Shown: positions 8,022 to 18,520, counted from the first letter of the stretch. The stretch: DNA of 64,000 nucleotides from Catellatospora sp. KI3 (GCF_029948125.1 NZ_JASAMB010000029.1:22781-86780); one strand, 5' to 3'. Translations and numbers: made by a program. The notes: generated from the sequence alone by a model not told the origin.

Positions 8022-8807
8022 ATGTCGTCACCTGACTCCCCGCTCGTACGGGTCACCCACGCCCGCGGCGTAACCACCATCACGCTCGACAGCCCGCACA
8101 ACCGCAACGCGCTGTCCCAGCGGCTCATGCGCGAGCTGCTCGACGCGCTGGCCGCGGCCGGTGCCGACGACGCGGTCCGGGTCGTCGTGCTCGACCACAC
8201 CGGCCCGGTCTTCTGCTCCGGCGCCGACCTGGCCGAGACCGCCGCGGCCGCCGCCTCCGGGCAGATGCCCGCGGCGCTGCTCGGCGACGTGCTGGCGGCC
8301 GTGGCCGGCTGCCCGAAGCCGGTGGTGGCGGCGGTGCGCGGCCCGGCCCGTGCGGGCGGCCTGGGGCTGATCGCCGCGGCCGACCTGGCCGTCTGCGACC
8401 AGGCGGCGACGTTCGCCTTCACCGAGGTGCGGCTGGGCGTGGTGCCCGCCCTGATCTCGGCCACGGTCCTGCCCCGGCTGTCGCCCCGCGACGCCGCCCG
8501 CTACTACCTGACCGGCGACGTCTTCGCCGGCGCCAAGGCCGCCGACATGGGACTGGTCAACACCGCCGTCCCCGGCGACGAGCTGGACGCCGTGGTCAAG
8601 GCATGGTGCGAGAGCCTGGTCCGGGGCGCCCCGGCGGCGCTGGCCGAGACCAAGCAGCTGCTGCGGCGTACCCCCGCCGAGACCCTGGAAGCCGAGGTGG
8701 CCCACCTGTCGACGATCTCGCTGCGCTTCTTCGGCTCGCCCGAAGGGCGCGAAGGCGTAGCCGCCTTCCGCGAGAAACGCGACCCCACCTGGGTCCCCCA
8801 CCCCTGA
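8022..8807 (+). CDS. Enoyl-CoA hydratase/isomerase family protein
   Basis: A 261-residue crotonase-fold protein. The acyl-CoA-binding and oxyanion-hole segments are visible: VFCSGADLAE and RGPARAGGLGLIAAADLAVC, followed by FAFTEVRLGVVPALIS. Many true hydratases have xGxARGGG with two catalytic glutamates; here ARAGGLGL is present, and which glutamate serves in catalysis cannot be fixed by eye. Members act in fatty-acid, amino-acid or polyketide CoA metabolism. Expressed divergently from hemW and followed 4 bp downstream by a strong hairpin. Confidence 0.88.
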   Translation: MSSPDSPLVRVTHARGVTTITLDSPHNRNALSQRLMRELLDALAAAGADDAVRVVVLDHTGPVFCSGADLAETAAAAASGQMPAALLGDVLAAVAGCPKPVVAAVRGPARAGGLGLIAAADLAVCDQAATFAFTEVRLGVVPALISATVLPRLSPRDAARYYLTGDVFAGAKAADMGLVNTAVPGDELDAVVKAWCESLVRGAPAALAETKQLLRRTPAETLEAEVAHLSTISLRFFGSPEGREGVAAFREKRDPTWVPHP

Positions 8808-8811
8808 GCGA

Positions 8812-8864
8812 GTTAAGGAAGGGGCCCTTCTTATCGCTTTCCGTAGCGGAAGGGCCCCTTGTTA
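8812..8864 (+). terminator. GGGGCCC-type hairpin terminator
   Basis: GTTAAGGAAGGGGCCCTTC pairs with GAAGGGCCCCTTGTTAAC across a short loop, directly after the hydratase stop. A sister copy with the same core and flanking GTTAA/TTAAC steps is at 38886-38940, so this looks like a dispersed terminator family. Confidence 0.75.
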
Positions 8865-8980
8865 ACGCCCGCCTCACAGGGGAACGGGGATGGTGAGGGC
8901 GTGAATCCGGGCGAGTGCCCGTTCGCGTCGTAAGGTGGCCGGGGAGCCTGCCACGAACCGACTACCCCCGAGGAGGTCGC

Positions 8981-9844
8981 GTGCGCGCCCGTACGGTGGT
9001 GCCTGCCCTGATCGTGCTGCTGGTCGTGTGCGGTGTCGGCGGCTACCTGGCCCACGGCAAGTGGCCCGACGACCTGGAGCTGCCGCTGCCGAAGCTGGGC
9101 GCCCCGCAGTGCGTGGCCGAGGCCGACGGGCAGGTGCGGCTGGACCCGGAGCAGATGGCCAACGCGGCCACCATCACCGCCGTGGGCATCCGGCGCAACG
9201 TGCCCGACCGGGCGGTGACGGTGGCGCTGGCCACGGCGCTGCAGGAGTCGAAGCTGCGCAACCTGGAGCACCTGGGCGGCGGCAACGACCACGACTCGGT
9301 CGGGCTGTTCCAGCAGCGTCCCAGCCAGGGCTGGGGCACCGCGGCGCAGATCATGGATCCGCGGTACGCGGCCGACCGGTTCTACCGCAGCCTGGCCCGG
9401 ATCAAGGGCTGGGAGAAGATGCGGATCACCGAGGCCGCGCAGCGGGTGCAGCGCTCGGCGTACCCGGAGGCATACCAGAAGTGGGCCGACGAGGCCACGG
9501 TGCTGACGAAGGTGCTCACCGGGCAGGTGCCCGGTGGTGTGACCTGCGACACCGAGGACGGCGGCGACGTGGCGCTCACCCCGGCGGGGCTGGTCGAGCG
9601 GATCAAGCTCGACTTCGGCGCCAAGGCCAAGGGCGTGACCACGGTCGCCGGCGAGCTGCGGGTACCGGCCGCCACCGACCGGGCGGGCTGGCAGTTCGCG
9701 CACTGGCTCGTGGCCCAGGCACCCGCGGCGGGTGTCCGAAAGGTCACTTTTGCTGACCGCCAGTGGTCTGCCGAGAACGGGGCGTGGTCAGGCGCCGAGA
9801 AAAAGGCCGAACAGGTGGTGGCAGCGGTCCGGCCAGCCGGGTGA
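8981..9844 (+). CDS. Membrane-anchored or secreted protein with lysozyme-like domain
   Basis: A 287-residue protein with an N-terminal hydrophobic segment (residues about 5-25, TVVPALIVLLVVCGVGGYL). The central part has features of a lysozyme/SLT-like fold: ALATALQESKLRNL, with a candidate catalytic Glu, and DSVGLFQQRPSQGWG. The C-terminal part is unassigned. The GTG at 8981 is selected because AGGAGG lies 4 nt upstream. Proteins of this type are common in Streptomyces and Micromonospora and are often mislabelled as heavy-metal transporters. A role in peptidoglycan turnover outside the membrane is likely but not shown. Confidence 0.7.
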   Translation: MRARTVVPALIVLLVVCGVGGYLAHGKWPDDLELPLPKLGAPQCVAEADGQVRLDPEQMANAATITAVGIRRNVPDRAVTVALATALQESKLRNLEHLGGGNDHDSVGLFQQRPSQGWGTAAQIMDPRYAADRFYRSLARIKGWEKMRITEAAQRVQRSAYPEAYQKWADEATVLTKVLTGQVPGGVTCDTEDGGDVALTPAGLVERIKLDFGAKAKGVTTVAGELRVPAATDRAGWQFAHWLVAQAPAAGVRKVTFADRQWSAENGAWSGAEKKAEQVVAAVRPAG

Positions 9845-10006
9845 CGCTGGTGGAGGGCCGGTACGCGAAGCGCCGGGAGGCGCGGATGCGAGTTAGTATC
9901 GGCTCTCGTTCGCGAAGTTGGCTCACCCCGGCACGCACCCCCCAGTCGCGCGCCTCCGATCGCCACCTTCGTCCGTGCCCAGTATGGAAGGACGTAAGGG
10001 GAGGAC

Positions 10007-10942
10007 ATGACCATCACCTCTCAGCCTGACACCGCTCAGGACGCGGGCTACACCCCGATCACCGATACCGAGCGCAGGGAGTTCCACGAGCGCGGGTATC
10101 TGCACCTGCCGGGTGTCGTCAGCGAGGAGCGGGTGGCGGAGCTGCAGGCCGAGGCCGACCGCCTCTACGCCGAGCACAAGTCCGTCGGCCACCTGGACAA
10201 GACGGGCTCGCTCCACCTGCTCGGCGCCGTGAGCCACAGCCTGGCCTTCGCCCGCATGCTCGACTACGGTCCGACGTTCCGCTACATCTGGGGCCTGGCC
10301 GGCTGGAACATCTACTCCCAGCACAACCACCTCGACGTCAACCCGCCCTACGAGGAGGACGAGACGCCGCGCTGGGAGTGGCACCAGGACGGCTGGCGGC
10401 AGAACTCCGACGCGGAGTACTACTCGGCCTTCTACGGCGACATCCCGCGCCCGATGCTCTCGCTCAAGGTCGCGATCGTGCTCAGCGACATCTCCGAGCC
10501 GGGCCGGGGCCAGACCCTGTGCATCCCGGGTTCGCACCTGAACAACTCGATGTACCGGCCGACCGACCCCGAGGAGATCGCCAAGGGTCCCGAAGGTGCG
10601 GTGCCGTGGCTGGCCAAGCCGGGTGACGCGTTCATCTTCGACCGCCGCCTGTGGCACTCCCGCTCGCGCAACCGGTCGCAGTTCACCCGCCGGATGCTGT
10701 TCATGAGCTACACCTACCGCTGGATCCGGCCGGTCGACGACATGCCGATCGACCGCGACTCGGCGTGGTACGCGGCGCTCACCCCGGTGCAGCGCCAGCT
10801 CATCGGCGAGGCGTTCGGCCAGCTGAAGGTGCAGAACATGTGGGGCGTCGGCGACGGCGGCTGGGTCGACGACACGATCCCGGTGCGCGCCGAGCTCAAG
10901 GAGCGCGGCCTGCTGGACCGTACGGTCCCCTGGCTGCGCTGA
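10007..10942 (+). CDS. Phytanoyl-CoA dioxygenase (PhyH) family Fe(II)/2-oxoglutarate oxygenase
   Basis: A 311-residue protein with the PhyH iron triad: HQD (His126, Asp128) and the distal His217 (RRLWHSRS), with Arg228 as a candidate 2-oxoglutarate ligand. GRGQTLCIPGSH before the distal His is also typical. Such enzymes hydroxylate lipids, ectoine or secondary metabolites; the tight CoA- or ectoine-specific motifs cannot be confirmed, so the substrate is open. AAGGGGAGG precedes the ATG by 2 nt. It stands alone on the plus strand, closed by a perfect hairpin at 10951-10992. Confidence 0.85.
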   Translation: MTITSQPDTAQDAGYTPITDTERREFHERGYLHLPGVVSEERVAELQAEADRLYAEHKSVGHLDKTGSLHLLGAVSHSLAFARMLDYGPTFRYIWGLAGWNIYSQHNHLDVNPPYEEDETPRWEWHQDGWRQNSDAEYYSAFYGDIPRPMLSLKVAIVLSDISEPGRGQTLCIPGSHLNNSMYRPTDPEEIAKGPEGAVPWLAKPGDAFIFDRRLWHSRSRNRSQFTRRMLFMSYTYRWIRPVDDMPIDRDSAWYAALTPVQRQLIGEAFGQLKVQNMWGVGDGGWVDDTIPVRAELKERGLLDRTVPWLR

Positions 10943-10950
10943 GTCCTGAC

Positions 10951-10992
10951 ACGGCGAGGGCCGGTTCGCGTTCGCGAACCGGCCCTCGCCGT
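10951..10992. terminator. Bidirectional terminator hairpin
   Basis: A 19-bp perfect stem (CGGCGAGGGCCGGTTCGCG with its complement) around a TT loop, between the convergent dioxygenase gene and the first repeat-protein gene; it can serve both strands. Confidence 0.85.
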
Positions 10993-11011
10993 TCTGCCGT
11001 ACCGCGGCAGG

Positions 11012-11917
11012 TCAGTCGATGATGTTCTGCTGACCGGACGCGCACTGTCCGGCGACGAAGGCCGGGCTGTTGATCGGCAGCGCCGGGCCGAGCTGGCCGA
11101 TCAGGCCGGAGCTGGCGCAGACCTGCAGCGGAACGAGGTCGATCACCTGGTTGGTGAGCAGCGGCAGCAGCGCCGGCGACTTCGTGCGCTGGATGGTGCT
11201 GTTGCTGTTGTAGCAGTCGCCCAGCACGGTGGTCGGCGACTGCACCGCGACCGGGGCGCCGAGGATGCCGGCGGTGGAGCCGCAGACCTGCGTGGCCAGG
11301 GCGTTCACCACGGATCCGCTGCCGATGGCGACGAGGCTCTGCGGGGCGTCGTCCTCACCGCCCTCGCCGTCCTTCGGCGCGGCGATGAGCGTGTTGGCGT
11401 TGTAGCAGCTGCCGACCACGGTCGCGGGTGAGGTCAGGCTCAGGGTGGCTCCCGCCACGGCGGCGTTGGAACCGCACACCTGCACGGGAACCGCGTTGAT
11501 CGAGGTGTTGTCCAGGATGGAGATCACTCCCCGGACCTGGCTCTGCCGGATGAGCACGTTGGCGTTGCCGCAGTCACCCAGCACCGTGTTCGGCGAGTTC
11601 ACCGATGCGGCGACGCCCGCGGTAGCGCTGGTGGAGCCGCAGGACTGCAGGGCCAGTGCCATGACGCTGCTGCCGTTGCCGATCGAGATGAGCGGCTGGG
11701 GCCGGTCCTGCCGCTGGGGACCTCGCGCGACCTGGTCGGCCGCCGCGGCGGCCACCGAAGCACGCTGCAGCGCCGTCTGCTTAAGTGCGGTCGCCGCAGT
11801 CTGGATGGGGTCGACTCCGGCCGGCCCCGCCTGCGGTGCGGCGGACGCGGCGGTACCGAACACCGCCACCGTGGCCATGGCCCCGGCAGCGACGATCCCC
11901 GCCTTGCCTACCTGCAT
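11012..11917 (-). CDS. Secreted protein with four Cys-paired chaplin-like repeats
   Basis: A 301-residue secreted protein: a signal peptide with an A-rich core ending near AASAAPQA (about residue 28), then a linker, then four repeats of about 50 residues. Each repeat carries two cysteines, as in LQSCGST...SPNTVLGDCGNAN, with 22-23 residues between them, and ends in a short Asn-rich stretch. The Cys-Gly pattern, small hydrophobic residues and Asn content recall streptomycete chaplins, surface-active amyloid proteins, though the Cys spacing is longer. AAGGAG precedes the ATG at 11917 by 5 nt, identically to its paralogue downstream on the map (12058-13239). Surface coating or adhesion is a guess from composition. 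Confidence 0.7.
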   Translation of the reverse strand: MQVGKAGIVAAGAMATVAVFGTAASAAPQAGPAGVDPIQTAATALKQTALQRASVAAAAADQVARGPQRQDRPQPLISIGNGSSVMALALQSCGSTSATAGVAASVNSPNTVLGDCGNANVLIRQSQVRGVISILDNTSINAVPVQVCGSNAAVAGATLSLTSPATVVGSCYNANTLIAAPKDGEGGEDDAPQSLVAIGSGSVVNALATQVCGSTAGILGAPVAVQSPTTVLGDCYNSNSTIQRTKSPALLPLLTNQVIDLVPLQVCASSGLIGQLGPALPINSPAFVAGQCASGQQNIID

Positions 11918-12000
11918 CGTCACTCCTTCAAGTCTTGGTCACCGCAACCCGATCGGGAATGCAGCGGCGCCGGGTCTGATGCGTTCGCACGCCTGTCTGG

Positions 12001-12038
12001 GCGGTGGGGCGGGCCGCTGGCGCGACCCGCCCCACCGC
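12001..12038 (-). terminator. Hairpin terminator after the larger repeat-protein gene
   Basis: Perfect 13-bp stem, GCGGTGGGGCGGG with CCCGCCCCACCGC, around a 12-nt loop, 20 bp past the stop of the gene at 12058-13239. Confidence 0.75.
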
Positions 12039-12057
12039 TCGGTTACCAGTCCCGACG

Positions 12058-13239
12058 TCAGTCGATGACGATGTTGGCGTTGTAGCAGCTGCCGATCACC
12101 GTGTTCGGCGACGTGATCGGAGCGGCAGCCCCGATACCCGCCGACGCGGTGGATCCGCACGCCTGGATCGGAGCGACGACGACCGCGGTGTTGTTCGCGG
12201 CGTACGTCAGCGCCGAGGTGTCCTTCTGGTCGATCTTCACGTTCGAGTTCTTGCAGTCGCCGATCACCGTGTTGGGCGAGGTGATGGGCGCCGTGATGCC
12301 GACCGCGAAGGCCGCGGTGGAGCCACAGGCCTGCAGGAGAGCGGTCTGGATCGAGGTGCCGTTGGCCGTGGCCAGCACACCGAACGGGTCCACGTCCCAC
12401 GGGGCGTCCCAGCCGAAGCCGCCACGCACCTGCGGGGCCGCCTGCGGGCCACGCGCGTTGAGCTTCATGCTGGCCTTCTTGAGACCGGCCACCTTGGCGA
12501 CCAGACCCTGGCGAGCCGCGGCCGTGCTGACCGTGGTGCCCTCGGTGCGGGCCGACTCACTCCACTTGCCGTACCCGTCGGACTTGTGCGAGCCGCCCCA
12601 CTTGTCGGAGCCACCCCACTGGTCCCACTCGTCCTCTTCCTCGATCGAGACGTTGCCGTTGTCACAGCCGCCGATGACCGTGTTGGGCGACGTGATCGGG
12701 ATGGCGACGCCGGCCGCGAAGGAAGCGGTCGAGCCGCAAGCCTGCAGGGCACCCGCCACGACAACGGTGTTGTTGCCGATGGCGGTCACCGGCACCTCGT
12801 CCGACTGGGTCACCGAGACGTTGCTGTTGGCACACGCCAGCTTGTCACCCTTGTCGTGCCCGTAGCCCTCCTCGTGGAAGCCACCGGCGACGACGGTGTT
12901 CGGCGAGGTGATCGGCGCCGCCGCGCCGACCGCGAACGCCGCGGTCGAGCCGCAGCTCTGGATCGGGAGGGTGCTGATCGCCGTACCGTTGAGCGTCGAG
13001 ACGAGCGCCTGCGGGTCGACGTCCCAGGGGGCGTCCCAGCCACCCTGCCAGCCACCGCGCGCCAGGTTCAGCTGGTTGGCGCCGACCATGCGCATCGCGC
13101 TGGCCTTGCCTTCGGTCAGCGAGGTGCCATGGGTCAGCGCGGAGGCGTCCGTGGTGGACGCCGCAGCGGCAGGAGCCCCCATGATCGCCACGGCGGCGAG
13201 CGCGCCCGTGGCGACGACTCCGGCCTTCTTCATCTGCAT
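12058..13239 (-). CDS. Secreted protein with four chaplin-like repeats in two duplicated modules
   Basis: A 393-residue paralogue of the gene at 11012-11917. After a signal peptide (cleavage near APAAAAS) there are two modules, each opening with WDAPWDVDP and holding two Cys-paired repeats (ACGSTAAFAVG...PITSPNTVIGDCKNSN). The module-level repetition points to an internal duplication. Repeat 1 has an inserted His/Gly/Lys stretch (FHEEGYGHDKGDK) before its second Cys, and a Trp/Gly/Asp-rich linker (EWDQWGGSDKWGGSHK) separates the modules. The ATG at 13239 is used because AAGGAG lies 5 nt before it, in the same leader as its paralogue. Probably cell-surface; the function is unknown. Confidence 0.7.
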   Translation of the reverse strand: MQMKKAGVVATGALAAVAIMGAPAAAASTTDASALTHGTSLTEGKASAMRMVGANQLNLARGGWQGGWDAPWDVDPQALVSTLNGTAISTLPIQSCGSTAAFAVGAAAPITSPNTVVAGGFHEEGYGHDKGDKLACANSNVSVTQSDEVPVTAIGNNTVVVAGALQACGSTASFAAGVAIPITSPNTVIGGCDNGNVSIEEEDEWDQWGGSDKWGGSHKSDGYGKWSESARTEGTTVSTAAARQGLVAKVAGLKKASMKLNARGPQAAPQVRGGFGWDAPWDVDPFGVLATANGTSIQTALLQACGSTAAFAVGITAPITSPNTVIGDCKNSNVKIDQKDTSALTYAANNTAVVVAPIQACGSTASAGIGAAAPITSPNTVIGSCYNANIVID

Positions 13240-13408
13240 CGTCACTCCTTGTGCGACTTTGGAACCGGCTCGCCCGGAACATATCGGGCGAAAGCGGCAA
13301 AACACTGCACTTGAGGTAACGATGGGTACATTGCCCAGTTACTACGGCTTTTGCCCTTTTGTACGGCAATCTTCGCCGGACGTACCAGCCCGACGACGGC
13401 CGTACGTA

Positions 13409-13905
13409 CTAGCCCGCCAGGAGGACGGCGTCGCGCAGCGCGCGGTCCATGGTCCCGAAGGCCAGCGGGGGCGGGTCGGCCAGCGGGAACCAGGCGTACT
13501 CACTCGCCTCGACCGGGTCCACCAGCAGCGGCGCACCCGCGGGCAGGGTGGCGAGGAAGAAGCAGTCCAGCACCGGCAGCAGCTCGCCCTGGAACTCATA
13601 GCCGCCCAGGTACATGCCGACGAAGGCGCCCAGCTCGATCTCGACGCCCAGCTCCTCGCGGGCCTCGCGGCGGGCGGCGTCGGCGGGCTCCTCCCAGCCG
13701 TCGCAGAACCCGCCGGGCGTCTCCCACAGCCCCGCCCTCGGCGCCCGCGCCCGGCGCAGCGCCAGGAACCGGCCCGCGCCGTCGAGGATGATCAGGCCGA
13801 CCGTGGGCCGGGCGTTCAGGTGCTGCTCGTACCCGCAGGCGCCGCAGACGCACGGCGGCGCGGCCGCGAGGGCCGCGCCGCAGCGGAAGCAGTGACCGGC
13901 GAAGG

Positions 13906-13909
<4 letters not shown>
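13409..13909 (-). CDS. Nudix hydrolase with N-terminal zinc ribbon
   Basis: A 166-residue protein. Two Cys pairs at the N-terminus (CFRCG and CGACGYEQ) form a zinc-ribbon-like element, as in NADH pyrophosphatase-type Nudix enzymes. The Nudix box is intact: [15 protein letters not shown] followed by [11 protein letters not shown]. The substrate is probably a nucleoside diphosphate derivative, but the NudC-specific SQPWPFPxS motif is absent, so NAD-specific activity is not supported. The GTG start overlaps the lepA stop by 4 bases (GTGA), which implies translational coupling to lepA. Confidence 0.9.
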
Positions 13910-15798
<1,889 letters not shown>

Positions 15799-15906
15799 AC
15801 GAAAGAGCGGCGGTCGCCCTCCCTATGTTCCCACGTCCCCCGGACCCCTCGCTCAGGCAGCCCGACCACCGACCCGCGCCCGCGGAGGCGGGCGCCGGAT
15901 CACAGA

Positions 15907-16485
15907 TCAGCAGCGGCAGCCCTCGTTGGGAGGCCAGCCGATGGTCAGGGACGCCAGGCGCGGGAGGCGGTGGCGCATCTGGGCGTCGTCGTCGAAGTCC
16001 CAGGACTCGCCGGCAGGCTCCGAAGCCGCCGGTTCGGGCAGCTCGGCGCCGGTCACCTGCCGGTACGCGGTGGCGGGCGCGTAGCCGACCAGCTCGGCGA
16101 AGATGGCGCTGTCGTCGTTCCACTCGACCGCCTCGGCCACCGCGGGGTGCCCCGCCAGCGCGTCGGGATCGGCCAGGGCCGCCTCGTACCAGTGCCGCCC
16201 GGCCGCGATCAGGCCGCTGCGGAAGTCCAGGAAGCCGTCCCGGCTGCAACCGCCGCCGATCAGGTGCGCGGCACCCCACAGGTCGTAGCGGTCGGCGGCG
16301 GCGCGCAGCCGCCCGAACTCCGCCGCGAACTGCTCGATCTGCGCGGCGGGCAGCTCCACCAGCCGCGCGGTGAGCGCCTTGGCCAGGCTGTCGCCGTCCT
16401 CGCCGAGCTCCCCCTCGACATCGGCGCGCGCCTGCTCGATCAGTGCCCAGAACCGGTCGGTATCCACGGACGTGAAGTCTGCCAC
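15907..16485 (-). CDS. DUF4240 domain-containing protein
   Basis: A 192-residue protein that begins with DTDRFWALIEQARAD, the typical start of DUF4240 proteins, and contains YDLWGAAHLIGGGCSRDGF and FLDFRSGLIAAGRHWY, also conserved in that family. The function is unknown; no membrane segment is seen. The start is uncertain: the GTG at 16485 puts the domain near the N-terminus, while an ATG at 16536 would add 17 residues and run into the inverted repeat shared with the divergent neighbour. The C-terminal GCRC may bind metal. Confidence 0.75.
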   Translation of the reverse strand: MADFTSVDTDRFWALIEQARADVEGELGEDGDSLAKALTARLVELPAAQIEQFAAEFGRLRAAADRYDLWGAAHLIGGGCSRDGFLDFRSGLIAAGRHWYEAALADPDALAGHPAVAEAVEWNDDSAIFAELVGYAPATAYRQVTGAELPEPAASEPAGESWDFDDDAQMRHRLPRLASLTIGWPPNEGCRC

Positions 16486-16526
16486 CCGCCCCGGTCCGCG
16501 CGGTGCCGCCACGGCGGCCGAAACCC

Positions 16527-16545
16527 GGTTGTGCACGTCACAACC
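16527..16545. promoter_or_regulatory. Operator-like inverted repeat between divergent genes
   Basis: GGTTGTG-CACGT-CACAACC, a perfect 7-bp repeat with a 5-nt spacer, in the gap between the DUF4240 gene (-) and the phosphotransferase gene (+). Its symmetry and position suggest a regulator site; no regulator is identified. Confidence 0.4.
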
Positions 16546-16556
16546 CCGCCCCGACC

Positions 16557-17543
16557 ATGGCCGGCATGACCGAGCTGCTGCTGCCCGAGGTGGGCTACAC
16601 CCAGACCGCCCGCCGCCCGGGCTGGGCGCAGCTGCCCGCCGAGCTGCGGGCCGCCGTCGAGCAGCGGCTCGGCGCCGCCGTGGTCACGGCGAGCGGCACC
16701 GGCGCGGGCTTCACCCAGGGCTTCGCCTCCGTCGTGGGTACGGCGGACGGCCGCGCCCACTTCGTCAAGGCCGTCCCCCGCGACCACTACCTCGCCCGCT
16801 GGTACGAGCAGGAGGCGCACAACACCGCCGCCCTGCCCGCCGCGGTCGCCGCGGCCCGCCTGCGCTGGCACGCCGAACTGGCCGGCCACGTGGTGCTGTG
16901 CCTGGACCCGATCCCCGGCGCCCGCGTACCGCAGCTGCCCTGGCGCCCCGAGGAGCTGACCGCGGCGCTGGACGCCTGGGCCGTCACGGCCGCCGCGCTG
17001 GCCGAGCCGTCGCCGCCGCTGCTGGAGCTCCCGCTGGAGACGTTCGCCACGACGGTCGAGCCGATGCTGCGCACCTGGCGCGACGCCGACCCCGACCAGC
17101 TCGCGGTGCTCACCCCCGAACTGGTCCCGCACCTGGACCGGCTGCGCGAGCTGGAGGCACGGCTGGTCGAGCTCGGCACCCGGGCCACCGGGGTGTTCCA
17201 CGGCGACCTGCGGCTGGACAACACGGTGCTCGACGGCGACGGCCGGGCCTGGATCTGCGACTGGGCCTTCCTGGCCCACGGCCCCGCCTGGTTCGACCTG
17301 GTCACGCTGCTGCTGTCGGCGGAGGCCAGCGGCTACGACGTCGACGCGCTGTTCGCCGCCCACCCGGCGGCCCGCGGCCTGCCGGACGACGCGCTCGACG
17401 CCGCGCTGGCCGCCTGCGCGGGCTACTACGTACACGCCGGGGCCAAGCCGGAGATCGAGCAGTCCCCCGCCGTCCGATCCCACCAGCGGTACTACGGCCG
17501 CCTCACGGTACGCTGGCTGTCACGACGCCAGGGCTGGCGCTGA
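16557..17543 (+). CDS. Phosphotransferase of the aminoglycoside phosphotransferase (APH) fold
   Basis: A 328-residue kinase-fold protein. The catalytic loop HGDLRLDNTVLD and the metal-binding ICDWAF match the HGDxxxxN and IDWE/D motifs of APH/choline kinase-like enzymes. The N-terminal nucleotide lobe includes GFTQGFASVV and AHFVKAVP with its candidate ATP-binding Lys. The substrate is unknown: small hydroxylated metabolites, sugars or antibiotics are all possible, and no resistance role should be assumed. Start at the ATG at 16557; a second ATG at 16566 is equally possible. Confidence 0.82.
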   Translation: MAGMTELLLPEVGYTQTARRPGWAQLPAELRAAVEQRLGAAVVTASGTGAGFTQGFASVVGTADGRAHFVKAVPRDHYLARWYEQEAHNTAALPAAVAAARLRWHAELAGHVVLCLDPIPGARVPQLPWRPEELTAALDAWAVTAAALAEPSPPLLELPLETFATTVEPMLRTWRDADPDQLAVLTPELVPHLDRLRELEARLVELGTRATGVFHGDLRLDNTVLDGDGRAWICDWAFLAHGPAWFDLVTLLLSAEASGYDVDALFAAHPAARGLPDDALDAALAACAGYYVHAGAKPEIEQSPAVRSHQRYYGRLTVRWLSRRQGWR

Positions 17544-17599
17544 GATCCCACCGCACGGGTCAGCACGAGTACCGACCAGCCATGCGGCATGGGCCCGTT

Positions 17600-17629
17600 T
17601 TGGCCGATGCGCGGGCCACCTGGTAACCT
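17600..17629 (+). promoter_or_regulatory. Likely rpsT promoter
   Basis: TTGGCC (17600-17605) and TAACCT (17624-17629) with an 18-nt spacer, about 76 nt before the rpsT start, leaving a structured leader of about 70 nt. Confidence 0.5.
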
Positions 17630-17705
17630 GGCACGTCGCGGCTGGTGCTAACGCGCCGGCCCATCCCAAGCATCCAACCCGAAACGAGCAGGACGAGGCT
17701 GTCGC

Positions 17706-17972
17706 GTGGCGAACATCAAGTCCCAGATCAAGCGCAACCGGCAGAACGAGAAGGCCCGGCTGCGCAACAAGTCGGTCAAGTCTTCGCTGAAGACGGCCGT
17801 GCGCAAGTTCCACGAGGCGTCCGCCTCCGGCGATCTCGACAACGCCGCTGCGATGCTGCGTGACGCCACGCGCAAGCTGGACAAGGCCGTCAGCAAGGGC
17901 GTGATCCACAAGAACCAGGCGGCGAACCGCAAGTCGGCCATCGCCAAGAAGCTGGCTTCGCTGTCCGCCTGA
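17706..17972 (+). CDS. rpsT: 30S ribosomal protein S20
   Basis: An 88-residue, strongly basic S20 protein that binds 16S rRNA early in 30S assembly. It begins [17 protein letters not shown] after the start and ends [10 protein letters not shown], both typical. The start codon is GTG at 17706; the S20 start matches exactly there. It is monocistronic, followed by a textbook terminator at 18008-18047, and faces holA as in other actinobacteria. Confidence 0.98.
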   Translation: MANIKSQIKRNRQNEKARLRNKSVKSSLKTAVRKFHEASASGDLDNAAAMLRDATRKLDKAVSKGVIHKNQAANRKSAIAKKLASLSA

Positions 17973-18007
17973 GGCCTGACGCCCGCACGGGCACTGCCAT
18001 CAGCATC

Positions 18008-18047
18008 GCCGACGCCCGGCTCCGACAGGAGCCGGGCGTCGGCTTTT
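18008..18047 (+). terminator. Intrinsic terminator of rpsT
   Basis: Perfect 15-bp stem (GCCGACGCCCGGCTC with its complement), a 6-nt loop, then TTTT at 18044-18047. Confidence 0.95.
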
Positions 18048-18084
18048 CCACACCCTGGCCACACCGCCGAGAGGTCGCCGCCTG

Positions 18085-18520
18085 CCGCAAGATCACCACT
18101 TGTGGTCAGATCACGGGCTCCAGCCTTAGCAAACGACCGCAGCCAGCGATCACATAGCGCCCAGCCGGACTCGGGTTGCCCTCGACGGCCCCGTTTTGCC
18201 CCGGCCGAAGGCCCGCGAGCTGACCGTCACCCTCACGTTGATCGCCTTCTGCGGTTGCCGCCTCGGCTGGCGGACGAGGAAATGACCCCAGGCGGCGACC
18301 AACGCTTCTGGGATCACCGTCCGCGGTCACAGCCTCGGGCCGACGGCCGGGAACCCACGCCGCACCGCGACCAACGCTCCCAGAGATCACCGTCCGCGGT
18401 CACGACCCCGGCACATCGACCAGGGAACGGCCTCAGACTGCGATCACTCTCGTGAGATCACTGCTTGGGGTCTTCAGGAAGGTTCAGCGTGCAGGGAAAG
18501 GCCGCAGTCGGCGATCACGA
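18085..18520. repeat. GATCAC repeat cluster in a gene-free 550-bp stretch
   Basis: Between the rpsT terminator and the gene ending at 18596 I see no credible coding sequence. GATCAC occurs eight times (18091, 18109, 18148, 18312, 18385, 18442, 18456, 18513). Two near-identical units of about 36 nt start at 18296 and 18367 and share GATCACCGTCCGCGGTCAC, 73 bp apart. Spacings of 57 bp also recur. It looks like a decayed tandem array or a set of protein-binding sites. Confidence 0.6.

Noticed and set aside
18102..18455. 117-codon open frame in the rpsT-holA gap
   Set aside because: No ribosome site, atypical composition, and it spans the GATCAC repeats; not a credible gene.
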